A stretch of 15,775 nucleotides of DNA from Bacillota bacterium (GCA_003501335.1 DNPQ01000563.1:1-15775), one strand, 5' to 3'. Shown: positions 1-8,162, numbered from the stretch's first letter. Notes: a model not told the origin generated them from the sequence alone. Numbers and translations are program-made.

Positions 1-25
1 TGTCACTTTCTGTAACACTAAAATA

Positions 26-53
26 AAGGAGTTGAGGTATTCTCCAACTCCTT
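26..53 (-). terminator. Probable terminator of tRNA-Arg
   Basis: A nine-base-pair perfect inverted repeat (arms at 26-34 and 45-53) with a ten-base loop lies just past the 3' end of the tRNA-Arg gene. On the minus strand it is followed by a T-rich stretch (TTTATTTT). The T tract is interrupted, so termination efficiency is uncertain, but position and shape fit an intrinsic terminator. Confidence 0.65.
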
Positions 54-69
54 GTTATTACGAATTATT

Positions 70-145
70 TGGCGCGCCCGGCAGGAATTGAACCTGGGAG
101 CCACGGATTAGAAGTCCGTTGCTCTATCCCCTGAGCTACAGGCGC
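70..145 (-). tRNA. tRNA-Arg (anticodon UCU)
   Basis: The reverse complement folds as a 76-base cloverleaf. The seven-pair acceptor stem GCGCCTG/CGGGCGC has one G-U pair, the D stem is GCTC/GAGC, and the anticodon stem ACGGA/TCCGT encloses the loop CTTCTAA. That puts TCT at positions 34-36, which reads AGA arginine codons. The T loop is TTCAATT. The discriminator is G and CCA is encoded (70-72). The outermost T-stem pair is a C-C mismatch, which is tolerable but slightly unusual. Confidence 0.95.
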
Positions 146-189
146 ATATAAAAATTTTTATTTACAACGCAGACGTTTAATGCTTAAAT

Positions 190-218
190 ATTATACCATA
201 ACAATTGAGCCATAACAA
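190..218 (-). promoter_or_regulatory. Promoter of tRNA-Arg
   Basis: On the minus strand, TTGTTA (213-218), a 17-base spacer and a perfect TATAAT (190-195) are preceded by an extended -10 TATGG. Transcription would start near 183, about 38 bases before the mature tRNA. The -35 matches consensus at four of six bases, but the -10 is very strong. A ten-base direct repeat (CCATAACAAT on the plus strand) covers the -35 and recurs next to the -10. Confidence 0.7.
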
Positions 219-221
219 TCT

Positions 222-839
222 CTATTTTCCCAACTGATATTCGCTTAATTCACTAACTAACGACTTACCTTCCATCGTTAGTTCATCTTTTACGTATCCG
301 ATGTTTTTCGCATACCAGGTTTTATCAACATAAGAGACTCCGTTGAAATTTGTTCCGGAGCATTCAACCAACAGAGCTTCAAAGGTCCCAGCCGGAACGG
401 TAACTTTTTCAGCAGCAGTCACTTTTACGCTCTCAGTCATTTTATGGTCAGCTGACTGCCAGTTCCAACTGGTCCCCACGGCCATTTTATTTTTAAGCAC
501 CGGCCATAAGGGTTTATACTGACTGAGCCCCCAGGAGGCCATTTCCGACGATTTAAATAAACCCAGCTCATTCAATTCATAGTATACAAAAACCTCTGGA
601 GTACCTTTGGGATCGTAAACTATAATTTCGGGTTTTCCGCCTTCCGAATCATCCACTTTAACTTTTTGTTCATAAACATGAGAATTGCCCGGCATTGATA
701 ATTTGTAAATCCAATAATTTCCGGGCTTCATCGGAAAATAAACGGCAGCATCGCCAAAATCATTTCCAAATGCCAATCCACCTAAAACAAAAAATGCAAC
801 TGCTGTAATAAAGAGTAAACCGGTTTTGCTAAGTTTCAT
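222..839 (-). CDS. Small secreted protein of unknown function
   Basis: This encodes 205 residues. The ATG is preceded by a good Shine-Dalgarno (AAAGGAG at 849-855, nine-base spacer). The first 25 or so residues form a signal peptide: two lysines, a long hydrophobic core, and an Ala-Phe-Gly end that suits signal peptidase I. There is no lipobox cysteine. The mature part begins with a YFPMKPGNYWIYK motif, a pattern often seen at the start of exported beta-rich proteins. It ends with a VPAGTFEA...TWYAKNIGYVKDE segment that recurs in similar secreted proteins of unknown role. I recognise no catalytic motif and no named family. It stands alone between two tRNA genes that have their own promoters, so it is probably monocistronic. 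Only one internal cysteine is present (in VECSG), so no disulfide is expected. Confidence 0.85.
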   Translation of the reverse strand: MKLSKTGLLFITAVAFFVLGGLAFGNDFGDAAVYFPMKPGNYWIYKLSMPGNSHVYEQKVKVDDSEGGKPEIIVYDPKGTPEVFVYYELNELGLFKSSEMASWGLSQYKPLWPVLKNKMAVGTSWNWQSADHKMTESVKVTAAEKVTVPAGTFEALLVECSGTNFNGVSYVDKTWYAKNIGYVKDELTMEGKSLVSELSEYQLGK

Positions 840-931
840 GTTTAAATTCTCCTTTTAAAAATAGCCTGTACACTTCGGAAAATTTATTGATCCCCAACCA
901 TCCAATTGCAATTTCTCTGGTCGTAGATAAC

Positions 932-960
932 AAAAAAGCTTCCCGATATTCTAGGAAGCT
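932..960 (-). terminator. Intrinsic terminator of tRNA-Gly
   Basis: A seven-base-pair perfect stem (AGCTTCC, 938-944, with GGAAGCT, 954-960) has a nine-base loop and, on the minus strand, is followed directly by six T (932-937). It lies 13 bases past the 3' end of the tRNA-Gly gene and upstream of the secreted-protein gene on the same strand, so it should insulate the latter. Confidence 0.85.
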
Positions 961-972
961 GTCATTTTATAT

Positions 973-1048
973 TGGAGCGGGAAACGGGGCTCGAACCCGC
1001 CACATTCAGCTTGGAAGGCTGACGCTCTACCAACTGAGCTACTCCCGC
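973..1048 (-). tRNA. tRNA-Gly (anticodon UCC)
   Basis: The reverse complement gives a 76-base cloverleaf. The acceptor stem GCGGGAG/TTCCCGC has one G-U pair, the D stem is GCTC/GAGC, and the anticodon stem TCAGC/GCTGA encloses loop CTTCCAA with TCC at 34-36 (reads GGA). The T stem GCGGG/CCCGT surrounds TTCGAGC. The discriminator is U and CCA is encoded (973-975). Confidence 0.96.
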
Positions 1049-1061
1049 ATCGGCAAAAACT

Positions 1062-1091
1062 ATTTTATCATAACAGACAACTTGAAGTCAA
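1062..1091 (-). promoter_or_regulatory. Promoter of tRNA-Gly
   Basis: On the minus strand there is TTGACT (1086-1091), an 18-base spacer, then TAAAAT (1062-1067) with an extended -10 TGA just before it. Transcription would start near 1055, only a few bases before the mature tRNA end, as is common for strong tRNA promoters. Confidence 0.7.
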
Positions 1092-1211
1092 GAAAATGTA
1101 TCTATTATTTTCTACCAAATTCAACCTTTTTCAAATCTGTTTTCGAGTATACTCTCACGCCGTAAATACACTTGTCAATTTTTATTATCCGCCCTTAAGT
1201 ATTTTCAATTC

Positions 1212-2282
1212 TCACTCATCTTTTATCAATTGTTCAATCATTGTCTTTACTTTATACGGCTCTGATATTCCGCCTAAAACCACCTTGGTGGCAGCAAACT
1301 CGGGGATGGAAACCAATAAATCTCCTATACCCAATAATTTATCAATCCAGGACTGTTTTACCGATATTTCCGAGATAAGGGATAAAGCTACATCAAAAAG
1401 TTTATAATGGTTCTTATCAAAAATAATAAGTGAACTGCGGGTCACACGATATCGATTGCCAATGGGGATTTTCAACCAGCTCTGGGTGCCCTCCCACACC
1501 GCCACATCCTCATAAGCTATATTATCATTAGGTTCTGACAATTCCGGTTCCGGAAAAACCGGTTCCGAAATCAATTCGCTAATAGGCTCTTCAATAATTT
1601 TAGACTCCACATCAGCCTGTAAAACGTCCGGTTCGTTAAACTCTTCTAAAAGTGACTCTTTTGGCTTGCCTTCATTTTCAATCAAAGTTTCTTCATCCGT
1701 TTTTTCTTCGGAAGGCTTTTCAATGATCTCGTCTTGCATCAAAGTCGGTGGTGTCGGCAATTCCTGGGATATTTTTTCAAGCGAAATTTCATTCAAAGTT
1801 TTCAGCTCCATATCGTCAAAGGTTACCCGATATTCTTTCGGCTTTTCTTTAACCGGCCCTTCTTTCATAAAGCTGTGAGTGGGAGTCTCATACTTGAAAT
1901 GCACTCCATCCGTGGCCATTTCTATCTTTTGAGGCTTAATGATGCCCTTACCCAACTGACTTTCATTTTGAAAATATATGACCTCGCTTTGAGGAGCGGA
2001 CGAATTCATCTTAGCCTTTTCGTTATTCGAAAGGCTTTGATCCCTGCCAGACCTTTCAAAAACGGTTGATGGTGGAATTTCTTGCTCATTTTTAAAATCG
2101 CTGTTCCCCTCGGCTTCGTTTTTGAAGGTAGGAACGATGAAATCCTGGGTTAATGGTATAACATTTCCTGCATTGATTAATGGCTCCGTCTCTGGTTTGC
2201 GATTTCGAGTCCCATTACCACAACTGGGGCAAATGTCTTCTTTGCCTGTATAATAAATACCGCATTCAGAGCAATATGCCAT
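1212..2282 (-). CDS. Zinc-ribbon and PH-like domain protein
   Basis: This encodes 356 residues from the ATG at 2280-2282, which has a strong Shine-Dalgarno (GGAGAGGTGATC, about 2286-2297). An upstream in-frame start would add 25 residues that do not resemble protein and lacks such a site. Residues 4-21 form a zinc ribbon with C4, C7, C18 and C21. Residues of about 25-255 are low-complexity, rich in Glu, Pro, Ser and Lys, and probably disordered. Residues of about 260-356 look like a bacterial PH domain of the YdbS/bPH_2 type: a YRVTRSSLIIF strand, then LISEISVKQSWIDKLLGIGD and a closing helix. There is no membrane segment or enzyme motif. It is transcribed divergently from the membrane phosphoesterase. 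The role is unknown; zinc ribbon plus PH fold suggests an adaptor or membrane-associated scaffold (inference). Confidence 0.85.
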   Translation of the reverse strand: MAYCSECGIYYTGKEDICPSCGNGTRNRKPETEPLINAGNVIPLTQDFIVPTFKNEAEGNSDFKNEQEIPPSTVFERSGRDQSLSNNEKAKMNSSAPQSEVIYFQNESQLGKGIIKPQKIEMATDGVHFKYETPTHSFMKEGPVKEKPKEYRVTFDDMELKTLNEISLEKISQELPTPPTLMQDEIIEKPSEEKTDEETLIENEGKPKESLLEEFNEPDVLQADVESKIIEEPISELISEPVFPEPELSEPNDNIAYEDVAVWEGTQSWLKIPIGNRYRVTRSSLIIFDKNHYKLFDVALSLISEISVKQSWIDKLLGIGDLLVSIPEFAATKVVLGGISEPYKVKTMIEQLIKDE

Positions 2283-2383
2283 ACAGATCACCTCTCCGGG
2301 AAGACTTATTACATTTATATGAAAACAAAGATATTTTATTCCAGCAGAGGCATACACTCACACCCAATTGACTAGCTGTAATA

Positions 2384-2392
2384 TGTTATAAT
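2384..2392 (+). promoter_or_regulatory. Extended -10 promoter for the phosphoesterase
   Basis: A perfect TATAAT (2387-2392) with an upstream TGT gives an extended -10 element 25 bases before the start codon. A TTGACT (2368-2373) lies upstream, but its 13-base spacer is too short for a normal -35, so promoter function would rest on the extended -10. Confidence 0.5.
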
Positions 2393-2416
2393 AAAAAAAA
2401 ATTTGGGGCGAAAATC

Positions 2417-3880
2417 ATGGGGAAATTTTGGTTTAACATCCGTCAGAATCATCGGGTTCGAATCTGCACCATGTCTTTTCTAGTCTTTTTTTCAACCCTA
2501 TTATTCATCCAATTATTCTCTACTTCTGCCTTTACTTATAACTCACTATCATTTAAATTACAAAATAAATTTAGCCTACAGGGCGGCACTATGATCGAGG
2601 TCCCCCCCATCGGCCGCTTGTTTTTTGAATCGCACAAAACTCCGTGGCAATTCATTATCACGCTGGATGAGGTTAATTTTTCAGCCTTAGCAAAACAAAT
2701 AAACGCTCTACCACCCAAACAACAATGGCTGACTTTACTGCAACATGAAGTAAAGTCAACCATGATAATTTTTTTTCTCAAGGTCGTTCTTTATGGTTTA
2801 TTCGGTGGGTCCCTGGTATTATTGATACTGAGGATAAAACCCCTTTCCAAGCTGTTTCTGTATGGGATAATTTGTTCAGCAACCACCATCTTAATCTTGC
2901 TTGCCGGTACTATTATTTCCTACCAACCCCAGGCGATTGAACATCCCCAATATCACGGGGTCCTATCAGCCGCTCCATGGGCTATGAATTTAGTGACCAT
3001 GAGCCTTGATAATATCGAAGTCATCGGCAATAATTTAAAAAAGATCTCCCAGGGGTTACCGATTTTATTTAAACAAGCCCAAGATATAAAAAATATGAGC
3101 GACATGCAATCAGATGTTAAAATTTTACATGTCAGCGACATTCATAACAACCCGGCCGCCTTTGATTTTATAAGTGAATTGATTACCAATTTCAAAATTC
3201 AATTCATTATCGATACCGGAGACCTTACAGATTACGGAAGCGCTCTGGAGGCAAAAATTATCGATCGAATTCCCAGTTTGAAAGTGCCCTATGTTTTTAT
3301 TCCTGGTAATCACGAATCACCTTTGGTGATTAAACGTCTTATCCATACCCAAGGGGTCATTGTGTTGCTAAAAAAAGACCTGTTCATCAAAGGGCTTACC
3401 ATTACAGGCGCAGCCGACCCTGCTGCCATGAAATATAATTCCGATATGGCCGAAGCAGCTCAATATGTGGATGCTGCAAAAGTACTGAAAGACAGAGTCA
3501 TTCACGATACAAAACATCCTGATATTATTGCCGTCCACAACCGTACTCTTGCTGAAGGCTTGATTGGGATGGTTCCCACCATACTTCATGGGCATAACCA
3601 CCAATATAAACTTTCCATGGAAAAAAATACTGTTATTGATGATGCCGGTACCACTGGCGCCGCCGGGATCAGAGGCTTCGTCGATAAAGCTGTCCCCTAT
3701 AGCGCTTCAATCCTTTATTGGAAAAAAGGCCCCCAAAATAAAATGAAACTTCATGCTGTGGATTCCATTAAAATTAATGGTGGAGAAGGAACTCTAACCG
3801 TCGATCGCCGTACTTTAGACACCGAAAATATTTTCGAATTTGGCAGTCAATCGCCCCGGTTTACCGGAGCCATGAAGTGA
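2417..3880 (+). CDS. Membrane-anchored metallophosphoesterase
   Basis: This encodes 487 residues; the ATG follows a modest GGGG Shine-Dalgarno. Hydrophobic spans lie at about 16-38, 116-138 and 146-168. The basic loop RIKPLSK between the last two should face the cytoplasm, placing residues 39-115 and everything after 168 outside. The C-terminal half carries a full calcineurin-like metal site: D241-x-H243 in VSDIH, D269 in TGDLTDYG, N298-H299 in GNHES, H374 in VHNR, and H393-H395 in GHNH. All ligands for a two-metal phosphoesterase are present, so it should be active. Substrate is not deducible; extracytoplasmic members act on phosphodiesters, phospholipids or cell-envelope phosphates. The only neighbours in the same direction are an intergenic gap and the ankyrin gene, so it is probably transcribed alone. 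The roughly 75-residue outer loop after the first span is not recognised. Confidence 0.9.
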   Translation: MGKFWFNIRQNHRVRICTMSFLVFFSTLLFIQLFSTSAFTYNSLSFKLQNKFSLQGGTMIEVPPIGRLFFESHKTPWQFIITLDEVNFSALAKQINALPPKQQWLTLLQHEVKSTMIIFFLKVVLYGLFGGSLVLLILRIKPLSKLFLYGIICSATTILILLAGTIISYQPQAIEHPQYHGVLSAAPWAMNLVTMSLDNIEVIGNNLKKISQGLPILFKQAQDIKNMSDMQSDVKILHVSDIHNNPAAFDFISELITNFKIQFIIDTGDLTDYGSALEAKIIDRIPSLKVPYVFIPGNHESPLVIKRLIHTQGVIVLLKKDLFIKGLTITGAADPAAMKYNSDMAEAAQYVDAAKVLKDRVIHDTKHPDIIAVHNRTLAEGLIGMVPTILHGHNHQYKLSMEKNTVIDDAGTTGAAGIRGFVDKAVPYSASILYWKKGPQNKMKLHAVDSIKINGGEGTLTVDRRTLDTENIFEFGSQSPRFTGAMK

Positions 3881-4058
3881 AACCAAAATTCCGGAAGTGG
3901 GCTTTCAATGCTCTAATTGCATTAAATTATGTATCGCAACAGTATACGATTGAATGAAGGATAATAACTACTACTGAATCTTTTCCAAATAAAGTAAACA
4001 TTAATAAAGACTTTAAAGAAAGGAGAAATCTGACCATTATTTGTAGAATCCGATAACA

Positions 4059-4081
4059 GAAAATCCATTTAATGGATTTTC
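4059..4081. repeat. Perfect 23-base palindrome, possible terminator
   Basis: Eleven-base arms are centred on T4070 (GAAAATCCATT reads back as its complement). As RNA it would form a ten-pair hairpin with a three-base loop. The arm ends are A4 and T4, so it could act as a weak bidirectional terminator for the phosphoesterase gene about 180 bases upstream. An operator role is equally possible. Confidence 0.45.
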
Positions 4082-4113
4082 GATACTTAAAGGATATTGC
4101 TATCCATAAGGCT

Positions 4114-4142
4114 TTCATATAAAATATTTACACACATATAAT
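4114..4142 (+). promoter_or_regulatory. Probable promoter of the ankyrin gene
   Basis: TTCATA (4114-4119), a 17-base spacer and a perfect TATAAT (4137-4142). Transcription would begin near 4149, giving a leader of about 75 bases. The -35 matches four of six consensus bases. Confidence 0.5.
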
Positions 4143-4223
4143 TATACCTTCAAAAGAAGGACCACTCCAATAGGATATGGGGATAAATATATTCAGAAGT
4201 TGGCATCGGAAAGAAGGGCTTTC

Positions 4224-6326
4224 ATGAAAATCAGATTGCAATATTTGCTATTGGTAGTATTGTTGACCATTGCCTTACCAATAGTGAGGGGAGCAGAGGA
4301 TTATAATTCCGCTCTGCTAAAGGCAGTCACTAAAAATAAACCATCACTGGTTAAACTACTAATCACTAAAGGAGCTGACATCAATACCCGGGGCGATAAT
4401 GATTGCACCCCCTTGATAATAGCTTCCGATAAAGGTTTCACGCCGGTTGTTAAAATCTTAATGGATAAGGGTGCCGAACCTAATTTGCAAGACGATTACG
4501 GCTTCTCTGCCTTGATCCATGCCGTAAATAATAAACACCTGCCCGTTGTGGAATTGCTCCTCAAAAACGACCAGACCGACTCCAATCTTCGTTCCAACGA
4601 AGGCTATACGGCTCTGCTATATGCCATCAAAGTGAAAGACCCTAAAATCATTCAATTTCTAAAAAACAAAGGTGCCAGTTTAACCCTTAGCGTAGTATAT
4701 GCAGCTAAAAAAGGCGATACCGGATTCATCAATGAATTACTTCAAAATTACCCTTCTAATATTAATGAGCAAGACGACCAAGGTTGGACCCCCTTGTTAT
4801 GGGCTGCTAAAAACGGTTATCCGGATACAGTTAAATTTTTAATGGAGCATGACGCTGATGTCGATCATACCGCCAAAAACGGAATGACTTCCCTCATAGC
4901 GGCAGCTTCAAGCGGCAATAAGGAAACCGTTCAACTCTTACTCAAAAAAGCTGCCAATTTTAAAGCTGTCGACAGTAACGGTTGGACCGCATTATTATGG
5001 GAGTCGAAGCAAGGACATACGGCCAATATTTCGTTCATGGTTGCCAAAGGGGTGGATGTTGATGCTCCTGATAAAGATGGGTTCACTCCGCTGATGGCCG
5101 CAGCATCCGAAAATCATCCGGATGCGCTAAGAATACTACTAGCCGCCCAGGCAAACATCCATAAAGTGGATTCCAATCAATGGTCAGCCCTTTTTTGGGC
5201 CATCCAGAAAGGCAGCAACGATGCTGCTAAATTGTTAATTGACAACGGCGTTGAACTCAACGGAACGGATAATCAGAGCCGGACTCCCTTAATGATCGCC
5301 GCCAGTCAAGGTAACACCGAGCTGGTCCGGATTTTAATTTTCAAAGGAGCCAATCCCAACGCAACAGATAAAAACGGTTGGACCGCTTTGCACTATGCTA
5401 TCCAACAGGGTAGTCCCGATATCCTTCATTGGTTGTTATCAAAAGGCGGTGATCCCAATATCCGCGACAAAAATGATGATACGCCTTTATTAATGGCAGC
5501 TAAAAGCGGCAATTCCGATCTTTTGAAGGTTTTTATTACCAGTGGGGTTAACCCTAATACGTTATTGATTGAAGCCATTCGTCGGAAAGATTTTCCTACT
5601 GCAGCAGCCTTGTTGGATCAGGGAATTGACCCCAATGGCCAGGATCAAAGCGGTACTCCTGCTTTGATCCTGGCAGCCCGACAAAATCAAGGCCAAATCG
5701 TTCAGGCTTTGATTCAAAAGGGAGCCCTCATCAATGCCAAGGATCATGACGGCGATACCGCCGCCATTCTGGCGACGATGTTTGGTTATCATGACATTGT
5801 TTCGATTTTGCTGACGGATGGGGCGAATGGGAATATCCAAGGGCGGGGAGGTTGGACTGCCCTGATGTGGGCAATCCAAACCGGTTCAATCGATATCGTC
5901 CAGCAGTTCATTGCCGCTCATTCCGATTTGAATTTGAAGACCAGCAAATTAGGATGGACAGCTCTGATGATAGCGGCTAAATGCGGACAACAAAAAGCCC
6001 TAAAACTGCTGATTGAAAACGGAGCATCCATTAAAAGCCAAGATAAAGAAGGCGATAATGCCTTAATCATTGCGAATCTATATCAAAAAACCGATGCCGT
6101 ACAATGTCTGATAGATAACGGCGCTGAAGTAAACTTTAAGCGCCAGGACGGCTCGACCGCCATCATGCTAGCCAGCTATCAAGGTTACCCTGCCATCGTA
6201 AAAATATTGCTCAGTAAAAATCCCGATCTGGCTCTCAAAAATCACGATGGTTACACAGCTTTAGAGGCAGCCCATGGATTACCGGAGATAGTCAGTATGC
6301 TCAAAAAGGCCGGTGCGAAAGAATAA
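4224..6326 (+). CDS. Exported ankyrin-repeat protein
   Basis: This encodes 700 residues from the ATG at 4224, which has AAGAAGGG five to six bases upstream. A TTG at 4200 in the same frame lacks a ribosome site and would put eight charged residues before the signal peptide. Residues 1 to about 23 are a signal peptide (MKIR, a leucine-rich core, then VRGA) without a lipobox. From about residue 25 to the end the protein is a stack of roughly 21 ankyrin repeats of about 33 residues, with the usual TPL/TAL turn, LL helix and GA-x-N/D loop. Three repeats are shortened (around GASLTLS, GVNPN and the C-terminal cap). Many repeats alternate between a GWTALLWA type and a G-x-TPLMIAA type. No other domain is present, so it should be a pure protein-binding scaffold outside the cytoplasmic membrane. 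Its partner is unknown. It is convergent with typA. Confidence 0.92.
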   Translation: MKIRLQYLLLVVLLTIALPIVRGAEDYNSALLKAVTKNKPSLVKLLITKGADINTRGDNDCTPLIIASDKGFTPVVKILMDKGAEPNLQDDYGFSALIHAVNNKHLPVVELLLKNDQTDSNLRSNEGYTALLYAIKVKDPKIIQFLKNKGASLTLSVVYAAKKGDTGFINELLQNYPSNINEQDDQGWTPLLWAAKNGYPDTVKFLMEHDADVDHTAKNGMTSLIAAASSGNKETVQLLLKKAANFKAVDSNGWTALLWESKQGHTANISFMVAKGVDVDAPDKDGFTPLMAAASENHPDALRILLAAQANIHKVDSNQWSALFWAIQKGSNDAAKLLIDNGVELNGTDNQSRTPLMIAASQGNTELVRILIFKGANPNATDKNGWTALHYAIQQGSPDILHWLLSKGGDPNIRDKNDDTPLLMAAKSGNSDLLKVFITSGVNPNTLLIEAIRRKDFPTAAALLDQGIDPNGQDQSGTPALILAARQNQGQIVQALIQKGALINAKDHDGDTAAILATMFGYHDIVSILLTDGANGNIQGRGGWTALMWAIQTGSIDIVQQFIAAHSDLNLKTSKLGWTALMIAAKCGQQKALKLLIENGASIKSQDKEGDNALIIANLYQKTDAVQCLIDNGAEVNFKRQDGSTAIMLASYQGYPAIVKILLSKNPDLALKNHDGYTALEAAHGLPEIVSMLKKAGAKE

Positions 6327-6332
6327 GCTCTT

Positions 6333-8162
6333 TCAAACAACTTGAGCGTCTTTACCTCTTTTGGACATTCTTCCCCGATCACTCTTATCCAAAATCTTTT
6401 TGCGCATCCGGATCGAATTAGGGGTGACCTCGATCAATTCATCTTCTTCGATGTATTCCATGGCTTGTTCCAACGTAAACTGCCGCGGCGGAGTCAAACG
6501 GATTGTCTCATCAGATGTACTGGCCCGCATGTTAGTAAGGTGCTTTTTCTTACAAACATTAACATCCAGGTCGCCTTCCCGGGAATTCTCACCCACGATC
6601 ATCCCGGCATAAATCTTATCTATCGGACTAATAAATAACGTACCGCGTTCTTCAACATTATGAATTCCGTAGGTGGTCGCTTCGCCAGCTTCGAAAGCCG
6701 TTAAGACTCCCCGTCCTCTGGTAGCTATTTCACCTTTCCAAGGTCCATACTTTTCATACAGATGGTTCATAATCCCCTCGCCCTTGGTTGCGGTCAAAAA
6801 CTCAGAACGAAACCCAATCAGGCCACGGGCTGGAACCAAAAATTCCAATTTAACATTTTTCTCCCCCGCTGGCTGCATGTTAATCATCTCTGCACGCCGA
6901 TTGCCCAAATTTTCAATCACACTACCCGAAAATTCTTCCGGAAGATTGATAAAAAGGCGCTCATACGGTTCACACAATTCACCATTGATTCGCTTCAAAA
7001 TTGGCCGGGGTTTAGAAATCTGCAACTCATAACCTTCCCGACGCATCGTTTCAATTAAAATACCCAAATGCAACTCACCACGGCCGGACACTTCATATGA
7101 ATCCGCGGAATCGGTTTCGCTAACCCGCAGGCTGACATTAGTTTCCGCTTCCTTAAAAAGCCGTTCCCGGATATGTCTGGAAGTGACAAACTTGCCTTCC
7201 CGTCCGGCAAACGGACTGTCATTCACCATAAAATTCATGGTCAAAGTCGGCTCATCAATGGTTAACAAGGGAAGTGGTGAAGGATTTTCGGGATCGCTGA
7301 CCGTTTCTCCAATATTCACCTTACCCAAGCCCGCTATCGCCACAATATCGCCAGCCGAAGCTTTCTCAACTTCTTTGCGTTTTAAACCTTCCCAAATCCA
7401 AAGTTTACCGATTTTAATCATTTCAACTTTTCCGTCTTGCTTGCACAGACTTACCATCTGTCCGGCGCTTACATTACCATTGAGGATGCGTCCAACGCCC
7501 ACCCGTCCCACATAATCATCATAATCCAAAGTATTAATCTGGAGTTGTAATACGGCATTTTCATCTCCGGCAGGTGATGGGATCTCTTTCTTAATCATTT
7601 CAAACACCGGTTTCATATCGTTACCGGGTTGATGCCAGTCTAAAGTTGCTTTTCCGGTACGGGCAGAAGCATAAATAACCGGAAACTCCAACTGCCAATC
7701 CTCTGCTTCCAACTCCACAAATAAGTCAAAAACTTCATTTAAAACTTCATCAGGTCTGGCATCCGGTCTATCAATCTTATTAATGACCACGATAATTCGC
7801 AGACCCACTTCTAAGGCTTTTCTAAGCACAAACTTTGTTTGAGCCATAGGTCCCTCAAAAGCATCAACCAGCAATAAGGCTCCATCAACCATCCGCAGCA
7901 CCCGTTCCACTTCACCGCCGAAATCGGCATGACCGGGTGTATCCACGATATTGATCTTTAGATCACCGTAATTGACCGCAGTATTTTTTGACAAAATGGT
8001 AATCCCGCGTTCCCGCTCCAGGTCGTTACTATCCATAACCCGTTCGATAATCCGTTCATTATCCCTGAAAATACCGGCTTGTCTGAGCAAACAGTCGACC
8101 AAAGTCGTCTTGCCATGGTCAACGTGAGCAATAATCGCAATATTTCGAATGTTTTCTTTCAT
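6333..8162 (-). CDS. typA: GTPase TypA/BipA
   Basis: This encodes 609 residues, the usual length of TypA/BipA, a translational GTPase that binds the ribosome, helps large-subunit assembly and supports growth under stress. GTPase motifs are in order: G1 AHVDHGKTT (12-20), G2 in RERGITI (50-56), G3 DTPGHAD (74-80), G4 NKID (128-131) and G5 with SAR. They are followed by the beta-barrel, EF-G-like domains and the TypA-specific C-terminal region (RGRGVLTAFEAGEATTYG and TPPRQFTLEQAMEYIEEDELIEVTP). The start is the ATG at 8160-8162, matching the family N-terminus. The nearest GAGG lies 15 bases upstream, which is far; an upstream in-frame TTG is too close to it. A promoter is visible at 8211-8239. 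The gene ends six bases from the convergent ankyrin gene. Confidence 0.97.
   Translation of the reverse strand: MKENIRNIAIIAHVDHGKTTLVDCLLRQAGIFRDNERIIERVMDSNDLERERGITILSKNTAVNYGDLKINIVDTPGHADFGGEVERVLRMVDGALLLVDAFEGPMAQTKFVLRKALEVGLRIIVVINKIDRPDARPDEVLNEVFDLFVELEAEDWQLEFPVIYASARTGKATLDWHQPGNDMKPVFEMIKKEIPSPAGDENAVLQLQINTLDYDDYVGRVGVGRILNGNVSAGQMVSLCKQDGKVEMIKIGKLWIWEGLKRKEVEKASAGDIVAIAGLGKVNIGETVSDPENPSPLPLLTIDEPTLTMNFMVNDSPFAGREGKFVTSRHIRERLFKEAETNVSLRVSETDSADSYEVSGRGELHLGILIETMRREGYELQISKPRPILKRINGELCEPYERLFINLPEEFSGSVIENLGNRRAEMINMQPAGEKNVKLEFLVPARGLIGFRSEFLTATKGEGIMNHLYEKYGPWKGEIATRGRGVLTAFEAGEATTYGIHNVEERGTLFISPIDKIYAGMIVGENSREGDLDVNVCKKKHLTNMRASTSDETIRLTPPRQFTLEQAMEYIEEDELIEVTPNSIRMRKKILDKSDRGRMSKRGKDAQVV

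Larger units (their letters stand above)
3881..4223. other. Gene-free stretch between phosphoesterase and ankyrin gene
   Basis: About 340 bases with no convincing coding frame. It holds a weak hairpin soon after the phosphoesterase stop (AATGC/GCATT, 3907-3923), a Shine-Dalgarno-like AAAGGAG near 4020 with no ORF behind it, an 11-base-arm palindrome (4059-4081) and a probable promoter (4114-4142). A 63-codon open frame on the minus strand here lacks a ribosome site and protein-like composition. Confidence 0.6.

Noticed and set aside
887..1165. 92-residue plus-strand ORF
   Set aside because: It runs antisense through the whole tRNA-Gly gene and its terminator, with no ribosome site.
4016..4050. 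Shine-Dalgarno-like AAAGGAG suggesting a small gene
   Set aside because: No ATG, GTG or TTG at suitable distance leads to an open frame; a stop follows within a few codons.
3927..4118. 63-codon ORF on the minus strand in the gap before the ankyrin gene
   Set aside because: No Shine-Dalgarno, unlikely composition, and it spans the palindrome at 4059-4081.
4200..4223. TTG start for the ankyrin protein
   Set aside because: The ATG at 4224 has a good ribosome site and puts the basic end of the signal peptide at the N-terminus.
4300..6320. DNA repeats within the ankyrin gene as a repeat array or CRISPR
   Set aside because: The similarity follows the 33-residue protein repeat and is diverged at DNA level; there are no identical repeats with unique spacers.
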